Below, piece after piece: positions 57,973 through 64,000 of a DNA stretch of 64,000 bases. This DNA comes from Streptomyces sp. V1I1 (GTDB lineage: Bacteria; Actinomycetota; Actinomycetes; Streptomycetales; Streptomycetaceae). The notes beneath the pieces were generated by a model that saw only the letters and a program-made list of their open reading frames with translations, had not been told where the DNA came from and made no database searches. The position numbers and the translations under genes were made by a program. The stretch spans positions 6,324,501-6,388,500 of the forward strand of contig NZ_JAUSZH010000001.1 of the NCBI RefSeq assembly GCF_030817355.1. Direction: 5' to 3'. Positions within the stretch are counted from its first letter, which is position 1, and each line of letters opens with the position of its first letter.

Positions 57973-59334
57973 ATGGTTGCTGCGGACGCCGAGCGGCCCG
58001 CGGATCTGATCATTGAAGGGTGCATCGCCCTCGTACACGACGAAGAGAAAGGGATCGGCTTCCTCCAGGACGCCGCCGTCGTCGTACGCGGCCGGCTCAT
58101 CGAGGCCGTCACCTCCGCGCGTGCCGTGGCCGGACTCCCCGCCGTCGAGCGCATCGACGGGCGTGGGCAGCTCGCCATGCCCGGGCTGATCAACTGCCAT
58201 ACCCACACACCGATGGTCGCCCTGCGCGGAATCGCCGAGGACATGCCCGTCGAGGAGTGGTTCAACGACTGGATCTGGCCCATCGAGTCCAACCTCACCG
58301 ACCGGGTCGTCGAGCTCGGTGCCCAGCTGGCCTGTGCCGAGATGATCCGGGGCGGGGTCACCGCGTTCGCCGATCACTACTTCTCGATGGACAAGGTGGC
58401 CGCCGCCGTGGCGGACAGCGGGCTGCGGGCCAATCTCGGCTGGGCCTACTTCTCCAGTCAGGGCGCCGAGGGGCGCGAGCGTTCCCTCGACTTCGCGCTG
58501 CGGATGCGGGGCGCGGCCGAGGGGCGGATCACCACGTCGCTGGCTCCGCACGCCCCGTACACCGTCGACGACGGCGATCTCGAGGTCACCGCCGCGCTGG
58601 CTCGTGAGCATGGGCTGCTCGTGCACATCCACGCGGCTGAGAATGCGGCGCAGACGGAGAACAGCCTTGCGCGGTGCGGCCGTACGCCCGTCGAGGTGCT
58701 CGAGCGGGCCGGGCTGCTGGATGTGGATGTGCTCATCGCGCACGGCACCGGGATCACCGAGAAGGACCTGTCCGTACTGCGGCGGGGCGCCGGGCGGATC
58801 GCGGTCGCCAGTGCGCCCAAGGGGTACCTCAAGTTCGCCTGGGACACCACTCCGATCCGGGCGCTCGCCTCCGCGGGGATTCCCGTCGGTCTGGCCACCG
58901 ACGGAGCCGCTTCGAACGGCACCCTCGATGTGTGGGAGAGCATGGCACTCACCGCACTGGTGCAGAAGTCCGTGGAGAACGACCCGACCTGGCTGACCGC
59001 CCGCCAGGCGCTCGGCCACGCAACCACCCAGAGCGCGCGGGCCATTGGGCTCGGTGATCAGATCGGCGCGCTCGCCCCCGGGCGGCGGGCCGACCTGATT
59101 CTGGTGGATCTCACCGGGCCGCACACCCAGCCGCTGCACGACATCGCCGCGACCCTTGTGCACAGCGCGCGCTCCAGTGACGTACGGACCACCGTCGTCG
59201 ACGGGCGGATCCTGATGCGGGACCGGCGGCTGCTGACCCTTGACGTACCCGCGATCGTCGCCGAACTCGCCGGTCAGCTGCCCGCGTTGACCGAGCGCCG
59301 TAAAGGCCGCCGGATCCAGGACTACGACGGTTAG
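57973..59334 (+). CDS. amidohydrolase family protein (SAH/MTA deaminase type)
   Basis: 453 aa. TIM-barrel amidohydrolase with an N-terminal beta domain. Metal ligands are in LINCHTHTPMVALRG, the catalytic EADHYF-like region (AFADHYFSM), the APHAPYTV stretch and HIHAAENAAQTENSL, with the final Asp in ATDGAASNGTLDVWESM. The layout matches S-adenosylhomocysteine / 5'-methylthioadenosine deaminases and other purine-type deaminases. GAGGAGGA lies about 6 bases before the ATG. A long in-frame extension upstream is non-coding shadow of the P450 gene. Substrate unproved. Confidence 0.9.
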   Translation: MVAADAERPADLIIEGCIALVHDEEKGIGFLQDAAVVVRGRLIEAVTSARAVAGLPAVERIDGRGQLAMPGLINCHTHTPMVALRGIAEDMPVEEWFNDWIWPIESNLTDRVVELGAQLACAEMIRGGVTAFADHYFSMDKVAAAVADSGLRANLGWAYFSSQGAEGRERSLDFALRMRGAAEGRITTSLAPHAPYTVDDGDLEVTAALAREHGLLVHIHAAENAAQTENSLARCGRTPVEVLERAGLLDVDVLIAHGTGITEKDLSVLRRGAGRIAVASAPKGYLKFAWDTTPIRALASAGIPVGLATDGAASNGTLDVWESMALTALVQKSVENDPTWLTARQALGHATTQSARAIGLGDQIGALAPGRRADLILVDLTGPHTQPLHDIAATLVHSARSSDVRTTVVDGRILMRDRRLLTLDVPAIVAELAGQLPALTERRKGRRIQDYDG

Positions 59335-59480
59335 CGGACCGGAGTGCGGCCACGACGGCCAGTTCGACAATCCGCACACTCGATAGAGTGAAAGGTTTAT
59401 GTGCCATAACCCTATTGGTCTCATGGCGTTATTCCGGTGCGGGTGAGTGCCCGTGAACGTCTTCTGAAGGCAGGGAACCC

Positions 59481-60128
59481 ATGAGGCAGGTTCACCGAAA
59501 GGGTCTGGCCACCGTGATGCTCACGGGTGGCGCGCTCGCCATTTCGGGCTACGCGCACGCAGACTCGAACGCGGACGGCGGTGCGGCCCGTTCGCCGGGA
59601 CTGCTGGCCGGCAACACGGTGCAGCTTCCCGTGAACGTCCCGGTAAATGTGTGCGGCAACACGGTCAATGTCGTCGGACTGCTCAACCCTGCGGCCGGAA
59701 ATTCCTGCGCCAACTCCCGCCAGGGAGGCGGTGGTTGGCAGACCGGGTCCTCCGGCGCCACCGCCGACAGTGGCGGAAAGGATTCGCCCGGCGTCCTGTC
59801 CGGCAACAGCGTCCAGGTTCCCATCGATATCCCCGTCAACGTCACCGGGAACTCCGTGAACGTCGTCGGTATCGGGAACGCCGCAGTCGGCAACTCCTCG
59901 TCCAACACCCCCGGCAAGCCGCCGGTCCGGCCGCGGCCCGCCACCCCGCCGAGGGCCGCAGCGCCGCACACCCCCGCGCCGCAGCCACCCGGTCCGGACG
60001 TGGCGCTCGCCCGCACCGGTGCCGGACCCGTCGCGTACACCGTGCCGGCCGGTGCCGCGATGCTGCTCGGCGGCATGGTGCTCTACCGCCGCTTCCGGCC
60101 CGCGCAGGAGTCCGGGCGCCGCGCCTAG
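59481..60128 (+). CDS. long chaplin with LAXTG sorting signal
   Basis: 215 aa. Secreted amyloid-type surfactant that lets aerial hyphae grow into air. After the signal peptide are two chaplin domains: GLLAGNTVQLPVNVPVNVCG...NSCAN with two Cys, and GVLSGNSVQVPIDIPVNVTGNSVNVVGIGNAAVGNSSSN with none. A Pro-rich linker leads to LARTGAG, a sortase E (LAXTG) motif, a membrane helix and RRFRPAQ, so the protein should be linked to peptidoglycan. Loss of both Cys in domain 2 is the odd feature. GGAAGGCAGGGAA lies before the ATG. A 17-bp direct repeat spans the stop. Confidence 0.9.
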   Translation: MRQVHRKGLATVMLTGGALAISGYAHADSNADGGAARSPGLLAGNTVQLPVNVPVNVCGNTVNVVGLLNPAAGNSCANSRQGGGGWQTGSSGATADSGGKDSPGVLSGNSVQVPIDIPVNVTGNSVNVVGIGNAAVGNSSSNTPGKPPVRPRPATPPRAAAPHTPAPQPPGPDVALARTGAGPVAYTVPAGAAMLLGGMVLYRRFRPAQESGRRA

Positions 60129-60160
60129 TCCGGGCGCCGCGCCCAGTCCGAGCCCTCCGC

Positions 60161-60829
60161 TCATGGGCCCGGGGGCCCCGCCTGGGCGCGCCAGGACGCC
60201 AGCACCCCCTCGATCACCGCCGCCACCCGCGTCCGCGCCTCGTGGCGGGCGACCCCGGCCATCAGCAGGGCGTCGTACTCCGTGTCGAGATGCCGTACGG
60301 ACGCCCGCACCGCGGCCGTCACCGCACCCACCTCCATGGAGCGGCCCGCCGCGGTGCGGCCCACCCGGCCGCTGCCGCGCACCGAGGCGTGCGCCGCGAC
60401 GTCCCGGGCGCGGGCGGGCGGACAGCCGGGGAACAGCCGCAGGATCTCGGCGGTGAGGTCGGCCGTGAACCGTACGTCCTCGGCCGCCCTGCGCACCGCG
60501 TCCCGCTCGCGGCGGCGGGCCCGCGCATCCGCGTCCGCCAGGCACGCCGACTCGGCCCGGGCCAGTGCCGCCTCCTCGACGAGCAGCCCCTGGCGTTCGT
60601 ACCGCTTGCGGCGGCGGTTGAAGCGGACCACCACCGCGCACAACGAACTCGCCTCGCGGGCACGGCGGGTGAGCGCCGCACTGCCCCGCGGCAGATACAC
60701 CAGGTGGCCAAGGTCGGCGCAGTCCAGACAGACCGGCGCGTTGAACTCCAGCAGATGCAGCGGAAGAGGCCCCTTACGGCACTCCGCGCAGTGCCGCTGC
60801 TTCAGTGGTTCGATCACCACCAGGTCCAT
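60161..60829 (-). CDS. DUF2293 domain protein
   Basis: 222 aa. An N-terminal four-Cys region (HCAECRKG...VCLDCADLGHL) could bind zinc. The middle is Arg-rich and helical (RREAS, then RRRKRYERQGLLVEEAALARAESA). The C-terminal part, LTAEILRLFPGCPPARARDVAAHASVRGSGRVGRTAAG, is typical of DUF2293. It is divergent from the hydroxyacid dehydrogenase, with only 35 bases between starts, so the two promoters overlap. The function is unknown. Confidence 0.83.
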   Translation of the reverse strand: MDLVVIEPLKQRHCAECRKGPLPLHLLEFNAPVCLDCADLGHLVYLPRGSAALTRRAREASSLCAVVVRFNRRRKRYERQGLLVEEAALARAESACLADADARARRRERDAVRRAAEDVRFTADLTAEILRLFPGCPPARARDVAAHASVRGSGRVGRTAAGRSMEVGAVTAAVRASVRHLDTEYDALLMAGVARHEARTRVAAVIEGVLASWRAQAGPPGP

Positions 60830-60864
60830 GCCCGGAGGGTACCCACCAGGTACGCTCCGCTCCC

Positions 60865-61851
60865 ATGACGCTGCTGCACTGTGCCGTGCTCGACGACTAC
60901 CAGGGCGTCGCGCTCGCCATGGCGGACTGGTCGGCCCTCGCGCGCGAGGTCGAAGTCCGGTCGGTGCAAAGCCACTTCACGTCCGAGGACGAGGTGGCCG
61001 AAGCCGTCGGCGACTGCGAGATCCTCGTCGCGATGCGCGAACGGACCCCCTTCCCCGAATCGCTGTTCGCCCGCCTGCCGCGCCTCAAGCTGCTGATCAC
61101 CTCCGGCATGCGCAATGCCTCCATCGACCTCGAAGCAGCGGCCCGGCACGGCGTCACCGTCTGCGGCACCGCCAGCAACTCCGAACCGCCCGTCGAGCTG
61201 ACCTGGGCGCTCATCCTCGGTCTGGCCCGCCATGTGGTGCGGGAGGGCTCGGCCTTCCACCAGAACGGCCCCTGGCAGTCCACGGTCGGCGCCGATCTGC
61301 ACGGCCGCAGGCTCGCGCTCGTCGGCCTCGGCAAGATTGGCGCGAAAGTCGCCCGCGTCGGCCAGGCCTTCGGCATGGAGGTGATCGCCTGGAGTCAGAA
61401 CCTCGACGACGAGCGGGCCGCCGAGCATGGAGTCGTACGGGCGCACTCCCTCGGGGAGTTGCTCGAAGCCGGTGACTTCGTCTCCGTACATCTGCAGCTC
61501 AGCGACCGCACCCGCGGTCTGATCGGGGCGAGCGAGCTCAAGCGGATGCGGCGCACCGCATATCTCGTCAACACCTCGCGGGCCGCGATCGTCGACCAGG
61601 CGGCGCTCGTACAGGCCCTGCACGACGGCTGGATCGCCGGGGCGGGCTCCGACGTCTTCGAGACCGAGCCGCTGTCCGCCGACGACCCGCTGCGCACCGC
61701 GCCGAACTTCCTCGGCCTGCCACACCTCGGCTATGTCACCCGGCGCAACTACGAGGGGTACTTCCAGCAGGCCGTCGAGGACATCGCCGCGTATCTCGCC
61801 GGCCGGCCGGAGCGTACGCTCAGCGCACGCCCGGCGCAGCCGCCCCGATGA
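60865..61851 (+). CDS. D-2-hydroxyacid dehydrogenase family protein
   Basis: 328 aa. NAD-dependent oxidoreductase of the D-isomer hydroxyacid family. The nucleotide-binding site is ALVGLGKIGAKVARVGQAFGMEVIAWS, the catalytic region includes NTSRAAIVDQAALVQAL with the conserved Arg, and PLSADDPLRTAPNFLGLPHLGYVTRRN carries the Glu-His pair. N-terminal ASNSEPPVELTWALILGLAR and the second domain are complete. It resembles phosphoglycerate or glyoxylate reductase-type enzymes; substrate unknown. ATG 60865 has no strong ribosome site. It overlaps the next gene tail to tail by 32 bases. Confidence 0.9.
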   Translation: MTLLHCAVLDDYQGVALAMADWSALAREVEVRSVQSHFTSEDEVAEAVGDCEILVAMRERTPFPESLFARLPRLKLLITSGMRNASIDLEAAARHGVTVCGTASNSEPPVELTWALILGLARHVVREGSAFHQNGPWQSTVGADLHGRRLALVGLGKIGAKVARVGQAFGMEVIAWSQNLDDERAAEHGVVRAHSLGELLEAGDFVSVHLQLSDRTRGLIGASELKRMRRTAYLVNTSRAAIVDQAALVQALHDGWIAGAGSDVFETEPLSADDPLRTAPNFLGLPHLGYVTRRNYEGYFQQAVEDIAAYLAGRPERTLSARPAQPPR

Positions 61852-62278
61852 ACTCCGACAGCGTCTCGCGGGCCTGCTCCGAACGCTGCGACCGGTCCGT
61901 CTCGTCCGGCGCCTCGTGCATGCAGTTCGTCACCTCGAAGGCGGACGCGGCCAGCTCCAGTGCCTGGACGTCGTCACAGACCAACTGGACGCGGATCAGC
62001 GCCTGATGGGCCGCTGAGCGCAGCCGGTACGAGTCGATGCGCGCCTCCTCGGCGACCGCGCTGCCCGGCGACTCCTTCGCCCGGTGCCAGCGGTCGTTCT
62101 GGCCGCGCCGGTAGTCGACGAGCGCGCCCGCGAAGGCGCTGTACGCGGAGATCCGTTCCTGGCGCAGCTGTTCGGCGCGGGTGAGGGCGGCGGTGCGTTC
62201 GGCCGCCTGGCGCTGGAAGAAGTGGGTGGCGATCGAGCCCAGCAGGGTGCCTATGACCGCGATGACGGCTGTCTCCAT
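61820..62278 (-). CDS. membrane-anchored hypothetical protein
   Basis: 152 aa, not recognised. A short N-terminal transmembrane segment (AVIAVIGTLLGSIATHFFQ) is followed by a long charged helix (RQAAERTAALTRAEQLRQERISAYSAFAGALVDYRRG) predicted as coiled-coil, and more helices with DETDRSQRSEQARETL. The architecture is that of a membrane-tethered coiled-coil protein. Its 3' end overlaps the dehydrogenase gene by 32 bases on the other strand. A 13-bp repeat array lies upstream, in the region it shares with the 62413 gene. Confidence 0.7.
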   Translation of the reverse strand: METAVIAVIGTLLGSIATHFFQRQAAERTAALTRAEQLRQERISAYSAFAGALVDYRRGQNDRWHRAKESPGSAVAEEARIDSYRLRSAAHQALIRVQLVCDDVQALELAASAFEVTNCMHEAPDETDRSQRSEQARETLSEFIGAAAPGVR

Positions 62279-62303
62279 GGTGCGTACTCCCCGAAGGATG
62301 TCA

Positions 62304-62367
62304 ACAAGCGGTCTGAATAGGCAGTCTGAACAAGCGGTCTGAGCAACGGATCTGAACAGGGATCTGA
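62304..62367. repeat. 13-bp tandem repeat array, five units
   Basis: Units end in TCTGA at 62316, 62329, 62342, 62355 and 62367, so the period is 13, 13, 13 and 12 bases. Units 1 and 3 are identical (ACAAGCGGTCTGA). The array lies between the divergent genes 61820-62278 and 62413-63144 and may be a binding array for a regulator, or a simple repeat. Confidence 0.85.
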
Positions 62368-62412
62368 ATAATCGTTCGAGCGGGGGTCGCAGGTCTTGCT
62401 AGCTTGATCGAC

Positions 62413-63144
62413 GTGGCGAAACTCAATCAGATCATCGCAGTCGAGAAAGGCGTCAAGTCCAAGGCGCACCAGGACCTGACGGCGGCCCATCACGGGCTGC
62501 AGAAGCCTGCGCTGCTGGCCGGAATCTCGCGTACGTACCAGCCCAAGGACGAGGAGGGCGAGCAGCTGCCGCCCGAGTCCACGCGGGTCCAGGTCAAGGC
62601 CGAGGACGTGCTGCGCGAGACCGCGAAGACGCTGACCCGGCTGTTCGACGTGACCGCCACCAAGGACTGGGCCAACTGCGCCGCACGCGCCGATGTGACG
62701 GTGGACGGGCGCGTCCTGGTGAGCGAGGTGCCGGTGGCGTATCTCCTCTTCCTCGAGAAGCAGTTGACGGACATCAACACCTTTGTGCGCAAGCTCCCGG
62801 TGCTCGATGCCTCGGAGTCCTGGACGCAGGACCCGTCGACCGACGCGTGGAAGACCGAGTCGGTACGCACTCTCCGTACGAAGAAGGTCCCCCGCAATCA
62901 TGTGAAGGCGGAGGCGACCGAGAAGCACCCGGCGCAGGTCGAGGTGTACTACGAGGACATTCCTGTCGGTTACTGGACGACCGTGAAGTTCTCCGGTGCG
63001 CTGCCGGCCCGGCGGGTGAACGAGCTGCTGGAGCGGGTGGAGAAGCTGCAGCAGGCTGTGAAGTTCGCCCGCGAGGAGGCGAATGGCGCGGAGGTCACCG
63101 ACCAGCGGGTGGGTGACGCCGTATTTGGCTACCTGTTCGGGTAG
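62413..63144 (+). CDS. conserved protein of unknown function, upstream of permuted tRNA-like RNAs
   Basis: 243 aa. MAKLNQIIAVEKGVKSKAHQ is a common start for a family found in actinobacteria and actinophages (I recall it as DUF7873). The rest is mostly helical and charged (LRETAKTLTRLFDVTATKDWANCAARADVTVDG, LEKQLTDINTFVRKLPVL, VEVYYEDIPVGYWTTVKFSGALPARRVNELLERVEKLQ). No catalytic motif is visible and there is no signal peptide. GTG 62413 lacks a ribosome site and follows TAGCTT (62400-62405) by 7 bases, so a leaderless transcript is possible. A terminator and two permuted tRNA-like RNAs follow it, suggesting a linked function. Confidence 0.75.
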   Translation: MAKLNQIIAVEKGVKSKAHQDLTAAHHGLQKPALLAGISRTYQPKDEEGEQLPPESTRVQVKAEDVLRETAKTLTRLFDVTATKDWANCAARADVTVDGRVLVSEVPVAYLLFLEKQLTDINTFVRKLPVLDASESWTQDPSTDAWKTESVRTLRTKKVPRNHVKAEATEKHPAQVEVYYEDIPVGYWTTVKFSGALPARRVNELLERVEKLQQAVKFAREEANGAEVTDQRVGDAVFGYLFG

Positions 63145-63155
63145 CCTCAAAGATT

Positions 63156-63181
63156 CCCCGTCCGCCGTCGTGCGGACGGGG
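63156..63181 (+). terminator. terminator after the 62413 gene
   Basis: A 9-bp perfect stem (CCCCGTCCG with CGGACGGGG) and 8-base loop begin 12 bases after the stop. Confidence 0.75.
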
Positions 63182-63214
63182 TGCGCGAGGAGCGCAAGCT
63201 GAAACTGAAGCTTG

Positions 63215-63325
63215 TCGTGACTGAGCGGTTCCAGTGGAGGTTCGAGTCCTCCCCGCGGCACTTTCCGTACGTACGGGCCGCGGTAGCCCAACTCGGCAGA
63301 GGCAGACCGCGATCAATCTCAGACT
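63215..63325 (+). ncRNA. circularly permuted tRNA-like RNA 1 (YrlA-like)
   Basis: The order is: anticodon-stem 3' strand CGGTT (63226-63230), variable loop CCAGT, T arm GGAGG-TTCGAGT-CCTCC (63236-63252), 3' acceptor strand CCGCGGC (63253-63259), a 17-base cap, 5' acceptor strand GCCGCGG (63277-63283), TA, D arm GCCCAACTCGGCAGAGGC, A, and anticodon-stem 5' strand GACCG (63305-63309). The two acceptor strands form 7 perfect pairs and the anticodon strands 5 (one G-U). Outside, CTGAG (63221-63225) pairs with CTCAG (63318-63322). Position 33 would be G rather than T, so decoding is unlikely. Bacterial Y RNAs of the YrlA type have this topology, as I recall. Confidence 0.7.
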
Positions 63326-63374
63326 ATTGCTCCAGACTCAGCATTCGCCGCCGATCGCCGGATCGACCGGGCCC

Positions 63375-63475
63375 GGGCCCTGGTGCGTCGAAATGCCGGT
63401 TCAAGTCCGGCCCGCGCAGCTCGATGTGCGGTGGTCCAAAGGCAGGACGCGGCGACATAACGACTGACTCGGGTT
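63375..63475 (+). ncRNA. circularly permuted tRNA-like RNA 2 (YrlA-like)
   Basis: A second permuted unit has the same order: CGTCG (63386-63390), T arm GCCGG-TTCAAGT-CCGGC (63395-63411), 3' acceptor strand CCGCGCA (63412-63418), a 6-base cap GCTCGA, 5' acceptor strand TGTGCGG (63425-63431), TG, D arm GTCC-AAAGGCA-GGAC (63434-63448), G, and CGGCG (63450-63454). The acceptor stem has 7 pairs (one G-U) and the anticodon stem 5 (one G-U). An outer helix pairs CCCTGGT (63378-63384) with ACTCGGG (63467-63473), one mismatch. A cap of only 6 bases leaves little room for tRNA end processing, favouring a closed tRNA mimic. Confidence 0.7.
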
Positions 63476-63512
63476 CTCAAGCGTGCCGGTGTGCGACATG
63501 GGCGGCATCACA

Positions 63513-63543
63513 GGGCTCGGGGGCCGGCTACGCCCCCGGGCCC
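63513..63543. terminator. terminator after the permuted RNAs
   Basis: A 12-bp stem with one G-U pair (63513-63524 with 63532-63543) closes on a 7-base loop. It would end the transcript of the two tRNA-like RNAs before the cupin gene. Confidence 0.8.
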
Positions 63544-63624
63544 GCTCCCGTTTCCGGCCCGGAACGGACTTCTCATCCGGTACGTTGAGGCGGTTTCGGC
63601 GCGCCGCTGAGTTGGAGGGGTTCC

Positions 63625-64000
63625 ATGGGAGTCAAGGACAGAACGCGTACGGCGATGGTCCTGGTCGGATGCCTCGCAGCGCTCGCGACGGTGCCGTCCG
63701 CCGCGAACGCCACACCCGGCAGCGGCGTTTCGGGCACGGTACTCGCGCAGGGCGTTTCGGAGGGGACCCTCAAGCTGAAGGCGAGGGGGAAGACGGATGT
63801 GGTCGTACGGACGATCACGGTGGCGCCGGGCGGCTCCACCGGCTGGCACACCCACCCCGGGCAGCTCCTCGCCGTCGTCAAATCCGGGACGCTGACCCGG
63901 ACTCTGGATGACTGTTCCGTCGAGGTGACTCCTGCCGGTACGGCGTTCATCGAGCCCTCCGGCCCGAAGCACCGGCACATCGGGCGCAACCTGGGCAGCG
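63625..64000 (+). CDS. secreted cupin-domain protein (partial)
   Basis: At least 125 aa, cut by the end of the window. A signal peptide (MGVKDRTRTAMVLVGCLAAL, ending near ANA) is followed by a cupin fold with TVAPGGSTGWHTHPGQLLAVVKSGTLT, where the two His and the later His (KHRHIG) would bind a metal. GGAGGGG lies 5 bases upstream of the ATG. The substrate is unknown. The strand order of a single-domain cupin is complete up to the last metal-binding His. Confidence 0.85.
   Translation, partial: MGVKDRTRTAMVLVGCLAALATVPSAANATPGSGVSGTVLAQGVSEGTLKLKARGKTDVVVRTITVAPGGSTGWHTHPGQLLAVVKSGTLTRTLDDCSVEVTPAGTAFIEPSGPKHRHIGRNLGS

Noticed and set aside
63277-63418. An ordinary tRNA with 5' half from unit 1 and 3' half from unit 2
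   Set aside because: The acceptor strands GCCGCGG and CCGCGCA do not pair at the ends, and the anticodon strands GACCG and CGTCG mismatch, so only the permuted pairing works.
63215-63475. Permuted tmRNA or a permuted group I intron producing tRNA
   Set aside because: There is no tag-peptide reading frame or Ala-type G-U acceptor pair as in tmRNA, and the flanks are too short and lack convincing P3-P8 core elements for a group I intron. R-like words such as CAGACTA occur but do not form the core.

Overview
The window is high-GC actinobacterial chromosome, almost certainly Streptomyces. Signs are GC-dominated third codon positions, frequent GTG starts, strong GGAGG-type ribosome sites, long perfect GC-rich terminators, a long chaplin, a WhiJ-type regulator/DUF397/ATPase trio, an RNase Sa-like secreted ribonuclease, an SGT-like trypsin, and the order pyk - ANTAR regulator - liv operon - polA - rpsA - coaE.

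Layout. 0-16 kb: secreted RNase and trypsin, an ankyrin/HEAT protein, a metalloprotease-like protein, a GH35 beta-galactosidase divergent from an AraC regulator, chorismate mutase, aminopeptidase N, a translationally coupled decarboxylase + N-hydroxylase pair (siderophore-type chemistry without a synthetase), a Tat-exported 5'-nucleotidase and a SIMPL protein. 16-33 kb: pyruvate kinase, a HTH + LAGLIDADG protein beside an atypical tRNA with anticodon CAA, a PdtaR-like regulator, the livKHMGF importer, a thioesterase, a YdeP/FdhF-type oxidoreductase and polA. 33-44 kb: membrane and cell-wall proteins, HrpB helicase carrying an in-frame repeat, rpsA with an apparent one-base frameshift, PAC2 protein and coaE. 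44-56 kb: accessory material, including an internally deleted ADP-ribosylglycohydrolase, slipin, a SNF2 helicase-SWIM operon with a folded leader, a frameshifted protein with an RHIM/PP-like C-terminal motif, the HTH/DUF397/ATPase trio, and a MerR-SDR pair with its operator in the promoter spacer. 56-64 kb: P450, amidohydrolase, long chaplin, hydroxyacid dehydrogenase, an unrecognised protein preceded by a 13-bp repeat array, and two tandem circularly permuted tRNA-like RNAs, then a cupin cut by the window end.

Most notable: at 63.2-63.5 kb two consecutive RNAs carry a tRNA 3' half (T arm, 3' acceptor strand) upstream of the matching 5' half (5' acceptor strand, D arm). Each has a fully pairing acceptor stem and anticodon stem, but no U33-type anticodon loop. 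This topology fits a YrlA-like bacterial Y RNA pair, or an undescribed permuted tRNA-like RNA, better than decoding tRNAs. Two single-base frameshifts (rpsA near 40520; the 52 kb gene at a C5 run) may be sequence errors and need read-level checking. A GC-rich intergenic repeat family occurs at three loci, one of them inside hrpB.
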